Below, one piece after another: positions 9,054 through 20,200 of a DNA stretch of 64,000 nt. The translations under genes and the position numbers were made by a program. Below the pieces are notes generated by a model. That model searched no databases, was not told the DNA's origin, and saw only the letters and a list, made by a program, of their open reading frames with translations. The DNA comes from Nannocystis pusilla. GTDB lineage: Bacteria > Myxococcota_A > Polyangia > Nannocystales > Nannocystaceae. The stretch is from positions 10,746,001 to 10,810,000 of the forward strand of contig NZ_JAPNKE010000002.1 of NCBI RefSeq assembly GCF_026626665.1, in the 5' to 3' direction. Numbering within the stretch: position 1 is the first letter of the stretch; every line of letters begins with the position of its first letter.

Positions 9054-12000
9054 ATGGCGTATCGGTCGACAGGCTGCGGCGGACGGCAGGGTTTGAGATG
9101 GGTCGGCGACCCGGTCGACGTCGTGACGGGCACGCTCGCCGACGCGGCGGCCGAGTTCACGCTGCCGCTGGGACGCCTCGGAGGCGAGTGGGGCGACGAT
9201 ACGCGCGGCTTCGTGTGGCGGCGGTATTACTCGACGGCGTCGAGGGCCACGGGACCGCTGGGATGGGGCCATACGCACGAGCATGACCGGACGCTCCGCG
9301 CGGTGGTGGACGGTTGGCTGTACACGCACCCCGACGGCGAGACGATCCTGTTCCCGTTCGCTAGCGACGGCGCCGGGGTCGAGCGTGAAGGCTTCGTGCT
9401 GCGCCCGCTCGCCGGCGGCTTCGCGGTGGAGGCTCCGACCGGGGCGACGATCGATTTTGCGGTGCCGCACGTCGAGGCGGTGGGGCGGCCCAGGAGGATG
9501 TCCTTCGGGACATGGTCGATCGCGCTGGAACACGACGCTCGCGGCCGGCTGATTCGAGCGGCCGACGACGCGGACGCCCGCGTCATGACGTTCGACTACG
9601 ACGGCGGTCGCATCACCGCGATCTGGCTGGCCCGCCACCCGTCCCGGCCGGAAGGGCGTCCCCTGGCGCTGATGCGCTACCGCTACGACGCTGACGGCCA
9701 GCTCCTGGCGGCGACCGACCGCTACGGGCACGCGCAGACGTTCGCCTACGACGAGGCGCGTCGCATGGTGACGCGGGTCGATCGCAACGGCTATCGCTTC
9801 GAGTACCAATATGACGCGCAGGGGCGCTGTGTCGTCTCGCGCGGGCACGACGGCGGGGGGAGGTGCGGCTCCGCTATCTGCCCGAGGCGCAGGCGACGGA
9901 GGTCCGACGGGCCGACGGGGGGCTCTGGCTGTATCGCTACGACGAGACGCTGTCGATCACGGAGATCATCGACCCGTACGGAGGGGCGCGGCGGTTCGAA
10001 TACGACGAGGCAGGGCGGCTCGTCTGCGAGACGGACGCCGCCGGAAACTCGCGCCGGCCGGTGTACGGCGTGGCTGGACAGATCGCGGGATGGCAGACGG
10101 CTGCGGGCGGGCTGCGGCCGGCGAGACAGCCCTTCGGGACCGCTGCCGCATCGGGTGCCGCGGACGCCGTGCGAGCTCGAGCTCGGCGATCTGTCTCAGG
10201 AGGTCCTCGATGGCGCGCCGCTGGCCTCGGCCGGCATCGCGCCGGTGTTCGCGGGCGGGGCTTCGATCTTCTCGGCCCTGTTCGACGAGCGCGACGAGCG
10301 AGCGGAGGCGTCTTGTCGACGCGACAAGCTGGGGCTGCTGGTGGAAGAGCGAGGGCCGGAGGGCGCGCCGCGAAGGTGGGCTTACACGCCGAACGGGTGG
10401 GTCCGCTGGTACGCCGACCACGACGGTGGTCGCTACGAGTTCGAGTTCGCCGGCGGGAACATGCGCGTCGCGGCCAAGGACCCGCTGGGGCGCACGATCC
10501 GCTACGAGTACACGGCGACGAATCAAATCGCGGCGGTCGTCGATCCGGCGGGGAATCGCCATCTCTATCGCTATGACCTCCGCGACGCGCTGACCGAGGT
10601 GCACCACTGCGAAAAGTTGGTGGAGACCTACAGCCACGACCAGGCCGGCAACCTGGTCGCCAAGCACGACGCGCAAGGGCAAATGCTGGTCGCGTACGAG
10701 TACGGCCGCGACGGGCTGAAGTCGCGGCGACGCCTCGCCGATGGCGAGGAGCACCGCTACGAGTACACGCCCGCGGGCCAGTTCGCGCGCATCGAGTGGT
10801 CGGATCACGCGCTGGAGTTCGCGTACACGCCGCGGGGCCGACGCCGGCGAGATTGGCGTGACGGTCGTGGGGTGGAGCACCGCTACGTCGGCAGCCGGCT
10901 GGCGGAGACGACCGTGTTGGGGCGCTTCACCACGCGCTATCGCCGGCTCGATGTCCGCACGCTCGAGGTCGTCGACCCGCTCGGTAACTCGCATCGCCTG
11001 GTCCTCGAGCCGGGCGGGACGGTGATTCGCCACCTCGCCTGTGGCGCGCGAGAGGTCGCGCAGTACGACTCGGAGGGCCGTTGCCTGGGAAAACACCTGT
11101 TCCCGGTCCACGGTGACGCGGTGTGGCGGCGCGTGTTCGGTTACTCGGCCGAGGGCGACCTGCTGGCTGTCCGCGACTCGGAGCGGGGTGAGACGCGCTA
11201 CCAGTACGACGCTGCCCACCAGCTTGCGGCGGTGAGCGGGCCGGACGGGGCCTCGGACGTCTACCGCTACGACGCCGCGGCGAACCTGGTGGAGGCGCCC
11301 CACCTGCGCGCGGCGACCGTGGGGTCCGGAAACCTGCTGCTCGCCGCGAACCGCGGGCACATGAGCTACGACCATCGCAACAACGTAGCGACGTGGCAGC
11401 GCGACGGGAAGAGCTTGCGGTTCCACCGCGATGCGCTCGACCGGCTGCGGCGGATCGAAGGCCTGGACGCGCCGTGGACCGCCGAGTACGACCCGCTCGG
11501 ACGGCGTCTTCGCAAGACATTCGGGGCGGATTGGACGGAGTACTTCTGGGACACCGATCGCCTCGCGGCGGAGGTCCGCGCCGACGGGCGCGTGCGGGTG
11601 TACGTGTACGTCGACGAGTTCGCGTTGACGCCCTGGCTGATGATCGACTACGATTCGATGGATGCCGAGCGCGGCACGCTCCACTACCTCGTCACCGACC
11701 AGCGCGGCGCGCCGGTCGCGGCGCTGGACGCGGAGGGCGGGCGAGCGTGGTCGGCGCGGCTGGCCCCGTACGGGCTCGCCGAGGTCGTCGGGACGCTGGA
11801 CGTGTCGCTGCGGCTGGCGGGGCAGTTTTGTGATCCGGAGACGGGGCTTCATTACAACCGGTTCCGCTACTACAGCCCAGAGCTCGGGCGGTATCTCGAG
11901 GAGGACCCAGCCGGCACGGGCGGCGGGCTCAACCTCTACGCGTACACGTGCTGCCCGCTGGTGCAGTTCGACCCGCGGGGGCTCGAGACCGTTTGCTCGA

Positions 12001-12424
12001 TATGCAAGACCGAGCATCAAGAGGAAGATTGTCCGAAATGTCGAAAACCGACTCCCAGTGAACCGTCAGATAATCTCGCCGCCGACGGCAAGGGACGTTT
12101 CCCGCAAGATCCTAATGGACTCTTCCCGAATGGTTACGAGGGCTTGCAGAAAACCGTAAAGGACGACGGTAAGGTAGTTTATGAGTTTTCTGCTGAGGGT
12201 AAGACCTACAGGATCGAATTTCATCCCGAGCATGATGGCCCGGATCACTATCCGGGTGATCATTATCATGTTAAAAAACTATCAGATCATCCTCCTCCTG
12301 GAAAGACAAAACCTAAATTTTCCGCCTCGCGAACACAGATCCAGACACACCTGCGACCAAGAACGGGACAACCTTCGTTCCTGGTGATCGTTTGCCCACT
12401 CTCCCGGGCGTTACCTGGGATTAA
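9054..12424 (+). CDS. Rhs/YD-repeat T6SS effector with C-terminal toxin (Rhs1), frame interrupted
   Basis: Polymorphic toxin: an N-terminal start DPVDVVTGTLADAAAEFTLP typical of Rhs, a long run of YD repeats (RYRYDADGQLLAATDRYGH; RYQYDAAHQLAAVSGPDG), the core end RYYSPELGRYLEEDPAG and the self-cleavage-type junction near DPRGLE at ~11,985. The final ~145 residues are a different, AT-richer module with two Cys-X2-Cys pairs (CSICK, CPKCR) and a His-rich stretch HPEHDGPDHYPGDHYH, suggestive of a metal-dependent enzyme. The class is not recognised. Frame changes occur near 9857 (GGGGGG run), ~10,090-10,150 and ~12,325. After the last, a more natural ending reads GTTFVPGDRLPTLPGVTWD with TAA at 12,422-12,424; without it the frame would run to 12,446. 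Confidence 0.88.
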
Positions 12425-12442
12425 TCCTTGCCGGACAAGACA

Positions 12443-13003
12443 ATGAATTACGTGATCCATATAGGGGTTCTCGATCGGTCAGGCAGGTTCCATGGTGAAC
12501 AATGGCGCCGTGCGTTATTTCTGATGGCGCAATTGTCCCATCATGTTCGAGTGTATACTCGCATGAAGAGAGCTGAATTGCGAGCTGCTCTCGATTCAGT
12601 GGGCCTAATTCAGATCGAAGAGGAGTCTCGTTTTGATCCGACGCTAGATGTCAACTCGTACCTTCTTAGCGGCGGTGGCGAAGTTTTATGGAACGCAATT
12701 CTCATGTGTCGATGGACCCGTCGGGAGGACTTAGTCATGTATATGCGATGCAAGGTGAAGCCTGTGTTGCCTCCCTGGAAGCCGAGGATGGCGAGAACTT
12801 CCTGTTGTTTTCAAATGTGACTGAGAAGGATCTTTTATCCGCTGGTGTGATTATCCGGTTTTCTGATTTGCCGGTATTTGTTGAGCATAGCGACGAAATA
12901 GACGAATTGGCAGAGGGCAGCCTTGGAAGTCGATTGAATTGTTATGGCCAACTGAGCAATCATGAAGCTTTGCGAGCAGGTTTTGGCAAAACCAAAGACT
13001 TAG
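12443..13003 (+). CDS. Probable immunity protein for Rhs1, frame interrupted
   Basis: Small AT-rich gene directly after the Rhs1 tip, the normal place for its immunity protein. The first frame begins MNYVIHIGVLDRSGRFHGEQ. After a shift around 12,700-12,760 the sensible frame reads EAEDGENFLLFSNVTEKDLL and IIRFSDLPVFVEHSDEIDEL, acidic and soluble with no signal peptide. No family recognised. The end is uncertain: the second frame stays open into the 3' end of tssA (to 13,152), while a stop in the first frame sits at 13,001-13,003, which I used as the boundary. Base composition jumps back to GC-rich at ~13,010. Confidence 0.6.
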
Positions 13004-15647
13004 GGCAGTTCGGTGAGCAGGGCTGCCGTGGTAGGGGCGTCGAGGCGGCTGAGCTGCTCGAGCGCCTGGTCGCGGGCGGCGGGCTGGCCGCGGCGGTGGT
13101 GGCTGCGGGCGGCGCCGGCGAGGCAGCGGGCGAGGAGCGGGGGTCCCACTGATCGATGCGCTGGCGCTCGGCGTCGGCGGCGAGGGCGGTGAAGAGGAGG
13201 GCGGCGAGGCGAGGGTCGCCGGCGTCGAGGGCGGCCTCCGCGAGGCCCAGGCTGCGCAGGAAGCGGGCCTTGCGGGAGGGCCTGGTCGATGCGGGTCTGG
13301 GCTTCGGCGAGGGCGGCTTCGCGGTCGTCGCCGCGCAGGCGGGCGGGGAGCTCGGACCAGAAGGCGGGGTCGACGTCGGCCTCGGCGGCCGGGGTCGTCG
13401 CGGCGGGGCGGCTGCGCGGAAGGACATGTTCCGAGAGCCAGCGCTGGGTCTCGGGGTCGGCCAGCGGTCGGCCGTCGCGGTCGCGCAGGCCGGGCAAGCT
13501 GGCGAAGCGCAGGAGGAGGCCGCACAGCTCGGCGCGCAGGGCGAGCGCGGCGGAGGCGTAGTCGGGGCCGAGGGCGGTCAGGGCGGCGGCGCTGTGGCGC
13601 TGGAGGTCGAGGACCAGCCGATGGGTGCGCAGGAGGTTCTCGCTGCGGTGGAGCAGGTCGAGCCAGCGCTGACGCGCGGCGAGCTCGTCGAGCGCGGCGC
13701 GGTCGCGCTCGACGAGGCCGGAGATCGCGGTGTTGCCGTCGGGCCGGGTCGGGGGCGGGCTGGCGAGGCGCAGCCAGATGCCGATCCGGAGCAGACGATA
13801 GGCCCGTGGATCGGCAGGCTGGGCCTCGCGCAGGCTGCGGGCGGCGTGGACGAGGGCGTCGTCGGTGGCGTCGAGGAAGCGATCGATCTGGGCGAGGTCG
13901 GCAGGGGCAGCGACGCTCGTGGCGGTCTGGACGACGACGGGGGCGATGGGAGGGGCCGTCGTGGTACCCGCATTCGCGGCGGGCGAGAGATTGGCGGGAC
14001 CTGCGGACGAGCCTGCGGTGGCCGACGCGGGGGCAGCAGGGGCGGTGGGCGAGCTCACCGGTGAGGGAGCGGCGGGCGCCGAGGATGCAGGCCCCGCGGC
14101 TGGGTTCGTGGGTGACGCGCTCGCGGCCGGCGGGGTCGCGGCTGGGCTTGCGAGGGGCGAGGAGAACGCGGACGGCGCGGCTGGGCTTGCGGGCGACGAG
14201 AGCGGGGATGAGGGGGACCGCGCGGGGCTGGTCGTGTCTGCGGCGGATGTCGAGGCGTCGTCGGCGGGGGTCTCGGGCTCGAGCGGGGCGAGCTGTTGCA
14301 GGGCCTCGCGGACCGGTCGTTGCGAGGGGGCGTCGTCGCCCAGTCGTTCGCGCAGCACGGCGCCGAGGCGATCGCAGGCGGCTTCCAGCGCGGCGAACTC
14401 ACCGGCGGGGAGGGGAGAGCGACGGGCGTGGAGCGCGGTGAGGACCTGGGCGATCAACCATTCGGTGATCAGCCGCCGCGCTCGCGGCTGTCGGGGATGG
14501 AGGGCCGCGGGGTGGGCGTCGAACAGCTCGGCGGCGATCGTGAGGCCCAGCGCGAGGCCGGTGAGACCGGCGCGGTGATGGCGGGCGAGGGTGAAGTAGG
14601 CGGCGAGGCGCAGGTCCTTGGCGTGACGCTGGAGGAGCTCGCCGCTGCGAGCCTCGATCATCGCCCAGTCGACGGTGGTGGTGGCGATGGCGCTGAGCTT
14701 CTGGACCTCGGCGCGGAGCTCGGCGAACGCCTCGTGAGCGACGGGATCGGGGCCGCAGGGCGGGTCGGCGGCGAGCGGGGCGAGCCAGGGCGCTGCCAGG
14801 ACGCGCAACCCGTCGAGCGGGCCGGGCGGGGCGACGGGGGGAGCAGGCGGGCTGTCCGAAGGGTCATGTGAGGTGCGGCCTTCGACCTGGACGGAACTGT
14901 CTGAAGGGGCAGACTGGGAGAGCGCTGCGGGGCCGCGGGCGCCGGCGAGGGAGTGGCTGTCCGAAGGGGCAGGTGGAGCGGACGATCTGTCCGAAGGGAC
15001 AGGTGATTGGGCTGGGGAGGGCTCGGGGGAGCCGTGCGCGATCGCTTCGTCGCGGAGGACATGCCCCTCGTTCGCCGTGTCCTCGCGGACAGGCTCCTCC
15101 GGGAGGCCGGCGCAGAGCGACTCCGCTGCCTGGAGGACCGGGCCGAAGCTCGGGGCGGCGTCGCCGAGGGTGTCCTGGGCGCTGGTACGGAGGGCGCGGA
15201 CGGCGAGGGGGAGGGCGCGGAGGGCTTCGGCGTGCTCGGGGATGGGCGAGAGCGCGAGCAGGTCGGGGCGCAGGCGGGCGAGGTACCACTCGACGGCGCG
15301 CGCGCGGTGCTGCGGACGCGCCGGCGCGAGGCCGGGGGCGTGGAGCAGCCTGGTGAGCGCGAGGAGGCCGAGGTGGACGCCGGGCAGGCCTCGGGTCCGG
15401 GCGAGCGCGAGGGCGGTGTACGCGGCGAGGAGGAGGTCCTTGGCGGCGTCGCGGAGGAGCGCCGCGCCGAGGTCGGCGATCCGTCGCCAGTCGGGCTCGC
15501 CGCCGACGGGCGCCTCGGGCGGGCGACCTCCTGGCGGATCTGCTGATAGCGCTCGTCGGTGGCGATCGGACGCGGGGCGGTCGGGGGCGCGAGGAGGGCT
15601 TCGAGCTCGGCCACGAGCGAGGCTGGCAAGGTGAAGGGGGCGGACAT
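13000..15647 (-). CDS. tssA: T6SS baseplate/cap protein TssA with two ImpA_N-like domains, frame interrupted
   Basis: TssA primes and caps the sheath. From ATG 15,647 (MSAPFTLPASLVAELEALL) one ImpA_N-like domain is read (DWRRIADLGAALLRDAAKDL, then RAVEWYLARL), and a second follows (PDPVAHEAFAELRAEVQKLS, AKDLRLAAYFTLARHHRAGL, ITEWLIAQV). A Pro/Ala/Ser linker and a C-terminal helical TssA domain (YRLLRIGIWLRL, RLDAPTTAALLTELP) complete it. At ~880 residues it is longer than most TssA proteins because of the doubled N-domain. The first linker (14,861-15,005) contains four copies of the 14-bp palindromic repeat and reads P(V/A)PSD(S/R). Frame changes near 15,530, 13,280 and 13,150 look like homopolymer indels. 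Last gene of its operon, convergent with the Rhs1 immunity gene. Confidence 0.85.
14861..15003. repeat. Four 14-bp-phased palindromic repeats inside tssA
   Basis: Node pairs (CTG/CATG/CAG-type) lie at 14,861/14,875, 14,896/14,910, 14,956/14,970 and 14,986/15,000. Each pair is exactly 14 bp apart, with the form CTGTCCGAAGGGACAGG or a one- to three-base variant. They sit in the disordered linker between the two ImpA_N-like domains. Confidence 0.85.
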
Positions 15648-15785
15648 GGGAGTCGATTGGTTGCGGCGATCGCCGGCGGAGCTGTAAGGATTGGACGATC
15701 TCTGCGCGAGAGAGGGGCGGAGACGGGAGCGACGATTCGCGGAGGGTCCGCAGTCGGCGGGCGTCGATTCGTTGCGGTGAATTCG

Positions 15786-17213
15786 TCAGGCGCCGGCGGG
15801 GGCTGCCGGGCTGCGCGTATCGCCGACGGGGCGGTCGAGCTTGCCGACCAGCGAGAGGGTGAAGGAGGCGCTGTTGTGGGTCATGTGCGGCTGAAGCTGG
15901 AGGCGGCAGCGATACCAGCCGGCCTGGCCCTCGACGGGCTCGACGGCCACGGCGGCCTGGCGCAGCGGACGGCGGGCGCGGACCTCCCACTGGGCGTCGG
16001 GTTGGTCGGAGACGTACTGCCGGAGCCACAGCTCGAGCTCCCGCTCGAGGGCGGAGCGGTCGAGCCACTGGCCGATCCGCTCGCGCTGCACGCATTTGAG
16101 GTAGTGCGCGAGGCGGGACACGAGGAAGACGTAGGGGAGCTGGGCGCCGAGGTGCTCGTTGATGGTCTGATCGCGGGAGGCGTAGGCGCGCGGCCGCTGG
16201 ACCGAGGGCGCGGCGAGGATGACTGCGCGGCCGGTCGCGCGCGCGTACACGAGGCCGATGAGGCCCTCGTCGGCGAGGGCCTGGGCGAGCCGCGCGGTCA
16301 GCTGGACCTCGAGCGGGCAGCGGTGCCAGATCGACGGGAGCGTGGGATAGTCCCAGCGGAGCAGGTCGGCGTCGGCGGCGGCGCGGGTCCCGAGGATGTG
16401 GACGCACCAGCGATGGCGGGCGAACGAGGCGGCGGCGGTGGCGGCGAAGACGTAGGAGGCGCGGCCCCACAGGAAGTGCTCGTGGCGGCTGCACGACTCG
16501 CGGTACGGGAGCGCGAGGGTGGGGGTGGCGTCGACGTCGTACGGGGCGCGCAGGAGGACGCGCGGCAGGCAGAGGCCGACGTAGCGGGCGTCCTCGCTGG
16601 CGCGGAAGGCCTGCCACAGGCGAAAGCGCGGGCCGGCGAGGGCGGCCCGGAGGTCGCGCAGGCGCGGGAGGCCGGCGAAGTCGCCGAGGCGGAAGAAGTC
16701 GGGGTCGCAGTTGGCGACGAACGGGGCGTGGGCCATGGCGGCCACGGCGGCGCACTGGCGCAGGAGGCTGATGTCTGCGGCGCCGGGGCCGAACTCGTAG
16801 TCGGCGCAGACGAGGCCGTAGGGGCGACCGCCGAACACGCCGAAGGCCTGGTCGTAGACGAGGTGATAGAGGCCGCTGCGCACGACCTCGGGGGCGGCGT
16901 CGAAGTCGTCCACGAGGTCCTGCTTGCTGCAGGCGAGCAGCTCGACGCGGATGTTCTCGGCGAAGCGGACGCGGTCGACGAGGCCGGCGAGGCCGCGCCA
17001 GGCCGCTTCTAGGGCCTGGACGCGCGGGTGGTGCAGGATGGCGTCGAGCTGGCGAAACAGCCGCCGCTCGAGCTCGGCGAGCGTGAGGTCGATCTGGGGG
17101 GCGTCGAACGGGGCGTCGCGCGCGAGGCCGGCGAGCACGAGGGCGAGGGCGCGGCCGAGCATGGCCCGGCGCGGCGGCGGGAGGTCGGCGCAGAGCTCGG
17201 CGAGGATGCTCAT
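15786..17213 (-). CDS. Second TssC-like sheath protein (TssC2)
   Basis: 475 residues, intact. It is clearly a TssC/VipB homolog: LEAAWRGLAGLVDRVRFAEN, ELLACSKQDLVDDFDAAPEV, LYHLVYDQAFGVFGGRPYGL, AHAPFVANCDPDFFRLGDF, then ARYVGLCLPRVLLRAPYD and the C-terminal VSRLAHYLKCVQRERIGQWL. It differs from the copy at the left edge (shorter N-terminus, different sequence throughout) and has no tssB beside it. Its ATG overlaps the stop of a 19-codon mini-ORF, which in turn overlaps the tssM stop. It could be an alternative sheath subunit or a TssA-associated accessory; function unknown. Confidence 0.85.
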   Translation of the reverse strand: MSILAELCADLPPPRRAMLGRALALVLAGLARDAPFDAPQIDLTLAELERRLFRQLDAILHHPRVQALEAAWRGLAGLVDRVRFAENIRVELLACSKQDLVDDFDAAPEVVRSGLYHLVYDQAFGVFGGRPYGLVCADYEFGPGAADISLLRQCAAVAAMAHAPFVANCDPDFFRLGDFAGLPRLRDLRAALAGPRFRLWQAFRASEDARYVGLCLPRVLLRAPYDVDATPTLALPYRESCSRHEHFLWGRASYVFAATAAASFARHRWCVHILGTRAAADADLLRWDYPTLPSIWHRCPLEVQLTARLAQALADEGLIGLVYARATGRAVILAAPSVQRPRAYASRDQTINEHLGAQLPYVFLVSRLAHYLKCVQRERIGQWLDRSALERELELWLRQYVSDQPDAQWEVRARRPLRQAAVAVEPVEGQAGWYRCRLQLQPHMTHNSASFTLSLVGKLDRPVGDTRSPAAPAGA

Positions 17214-17269
17214 GGGATGGCCTCGCAGGGGAATGGGAGGTCCGCGAGGAGCATGGCAACGAGGCTCAT
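17210..17269 (-). CDS. 19-codon mini-ORF between tssM and tssC2 (possible coupling peptide or duplication remnant)
   Basis: Reads MSLVAMLLADLPFPCEAIP and stops. Its ATG overlaps the tssM TGA (ATGA) and its own TGA overlaps the tssC2 ATG (ATGA). The peptide resembles the start of TssC2 (MSILAELCADLPPPRRAM) at 8 of 13 leading positions, so it looks like a duplicated and truncated tssC2 start that now links translation of tssM to tssC2. Whether the peptide itself is made or useful is unknown. Confidence 0.5.
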   Translation of the reverse strand: MSLVAMLLADLPFPCEAIP

Positions 17270-20200
17270 GGGGCTCCCGCGCAGGAGAAGGGCACGCCGT
17301 CGAACAGGGACTGCGGCGGCGAGCGCAGCGACGGGGTGCGCATCGGCGCGAGGAAGCGGGTGTCGGCGCCGAAGCCGTAGACGAGCGAGCCGCCGAGGAC
17401 GGCCTGCGGCGTGAAGCCGAGCTCGATGGCGCCGAACTTGCCGAAGTCGAAGGTCGCGGTGAAGGCGTGCCGCGGGGCGGTGCGCCGCGGGTGGCCCCGT
17501 TCCAGCAGCTTGAACAGGGCGAAGGCGCCCTGGTTCGGCAAGGTGTCCTGGGCGCCCCCTTTGCCGTAAGCGACCAGGGCGGCCCCGCGCGGGTCCTTCT
17601 CGCCCGGCCAACGCACGCTCTGCGGCTTCGGCAGGGCGCAGATGTAGCGGGTCTCGCCGCCGTCGACGGTGAGGATCAGCTGGTTGATGTTGTGATGGCA
17701 GGTCATTTGTACGGCGAGGTCGAGGCCGGGCTTGTCCTCGGGGTGAAACAGCAGGCCGAGCTTGTGGGCGTCGTCGAGGAAGCGGACGACGCTCGCGTCG
17801 AGCCGCAGGTCGGCGTCGATGCCGAGCGGGCGCGCGTCGACGGAGGTGCCGCTGGTCTCGACGAAGCCGCCGAGGTGGGCGTCGCGGAACTTGGCGATCT
17901 CGCCGCTCACGGGGTGAAACAGGCGCGTGACGTCGGCGACGGCGGCCTGGGCCCGGGCCTCGGGGTCGAACGGGTAGCGGCCGAGCAGCATGGTGCGCAG
18001 CGGCTGCACGACGGTGGTGCACCAGCTCTGGTTGAGCGAGCCGGCGGCGTCCTTGTCGCCGAGGAGGATCAGGTCGTCGAGCGGCGGCAGCACGAGCTCG
18101 CGCAGGTCGTCGCTCCAGCGCCCGTGCTCGCCGCGATCGATCTGGGCGATCAGCTGCTGGCGGATGTCCTTGGCCTGCTGGGTGAGGCCCGGCAGCCGCT
18201 CGCTGTTCTTGCGGGCCTGCTGCAGGCCGGTGGCGAGGTCGCGGAGGTGATCGTGGTAGGTGTCGAGCGGCCGCGGGCCGCCGTCGTCGGTCTTGCGCGA
18301 GCCGCGAGACGGCGCCGCGGCGACGCCGTAGCCGACGAAGCGCGCGAAGCTGTCGCCGATGTCGCGGGCGTCGCGCTGGCCGACGACGGCCGAGGTCTGC
18401 GGCCGCGCGTCCCGGGCGTTGCGCTCGACGTAGAGCGCGAGCGCGCTGATGCCGAGGCCGGGCGCGGGACAGGTCAGCGGGTCGAGGTGCTGGGTGTGCG
18501 CGTCGACCGAGGCGAACACGTGGCGCAGCGGGGTGTTGTCGCTGAGGCCGCGCAGCACCTGCTCGAGCTTGTCGAGGTCGGCGGAGTGGTCGATCGCCAC
18601 CGCGCGGACGGCGGCCCGCCAGGCGTCGATGTAGCGATCGACGTAGCGGTCGCGCAGCTTGAAGCAGTACTCCTGATGATCGATCGGCGCCCGCTGGTTG
18701 CGCAGGAACCAGTGGCCGTCGTCCTCGCGGTAGGCGGCGCCGCGGATGGCGTGGCCGAGCTCGTCCCAGCCGGCGCGCGTGAACGCAGGCACGACCGGCG
18801 CGCCGGCGCGGACGTGGGTGCCGACGAGGTCGATGCGGCCCTGCGCCGGGTTGCGATTGACTTGCTCGAGGAGGCGGTCGAGGACGCGATCCTCGGGCGG
18901 AAGCTGGGCGAGGATCTGGCTGGTGCGGGTGACGAGCTTGTCGTCGAAGGCGAGGGCGATGGCGCCGCCGCTGGCGGTGCAGGGCTCGTCGCCGGGGTCG
19001 ACGCCGGCGAACCGGTCGCGGACCCACTCGGCGTGGGCCTGCAGGACCCGCGCGAGGGTGGCGTCGTCGGCGGGCTCGTCGCGCGACCACTGGGCGCGGA
19101 CCTGGTCGGAGAGCCAGGTGAACTCGTCGCCGGACCAGGTGCGGTGCTCGGGGGTGCTGGCGGCCAGCAAGGTGTAGAAGCGCAGGTGGTCGAGGATCTC
19201 GCGCTGCTGCGCCTTGCCGGGGACGCTGTGGCCGGCGTGCTGGGCGACGAACTTGTGCAACACCTGCTCGCTGCGGGCGGCGAGCGGGCGCAGGACGCCG
19301 CGGCAGACCGCGCGGGTGAACACCGCGGCGACCGGCTCGGCGAGCAGGTCGCCGCGGAAAAGGCCCCAGTCGCGGCGCCACGGCGGCGGGCTGCGCCAGG
19401 CCTCGACGACCTGGCGCAGCCGATCGAGCGCGGGGGCGGCGGTCAGCTTGCGCGGGTGCGTCGGCAGGACCTCGCGGGCGGCGTCCCAGGTGGCCTGCAT
19501 GTGCTCGTGATGGGCGTGCACCGAGTCGGTGACGGCCACCGCGCCGTAGACCGCGAAGCCGGCCGCGGCCGCGCCGGTGACGGCCTGGATGCTGGCGCGG
19601 CGCCAGCGGAACGGCCGCAGGCGGGTGGCGAGGCGACTGTCGCGCAGGAGGTCGGTGGCGAACAGGCCGCGCACGAAGGCAGGGGCCGGACCGGCGGGGC
19701 TGGCGTCGTGGGCGAGGGAACCACCTGTCCGTTGGGCCAGGCGCTCGAGCCAGGCGTTCGCGGGCGGCCCCGCGGTCGGCGCGAGGAAGTAGACGCCGCG
19801 CGGGCGCAGCGACTCGCCGCCCGGGAGCGGCTGGGCGGCCAAAAAGCCGGCGCAGCCGACCGCGCGGGCGGCGAGCTCGTCGCATTGCTGCCAGAAGCCG
19901 TAGAGGTGGGCCTGTTGCCGGTGGTGCTGCGATTGGTCGGGCCGCGGCCGCGCCACCAGGGCGTGGCAGCGTTGACGGATCCACGCCAGCGGCTCGGCGA
20001 GGCGGGCCTGGAGCGCCTGGGCGACGGCCTGCGGACTGTCGCAGGCGGGGAGGGTGACGCCGAGGGGCCGGTCGACGTCGGGGAGGCCGTCGCAGAACTC
20101 GGCGAAGCCCGCGAGCCGATCGAGGTGCGTGCAGGCGAGGACGACCGGCGGGCGCACCGACAGCTCGCCGGCGATCCGGACGATCTGCGCGCGCGTGCGG

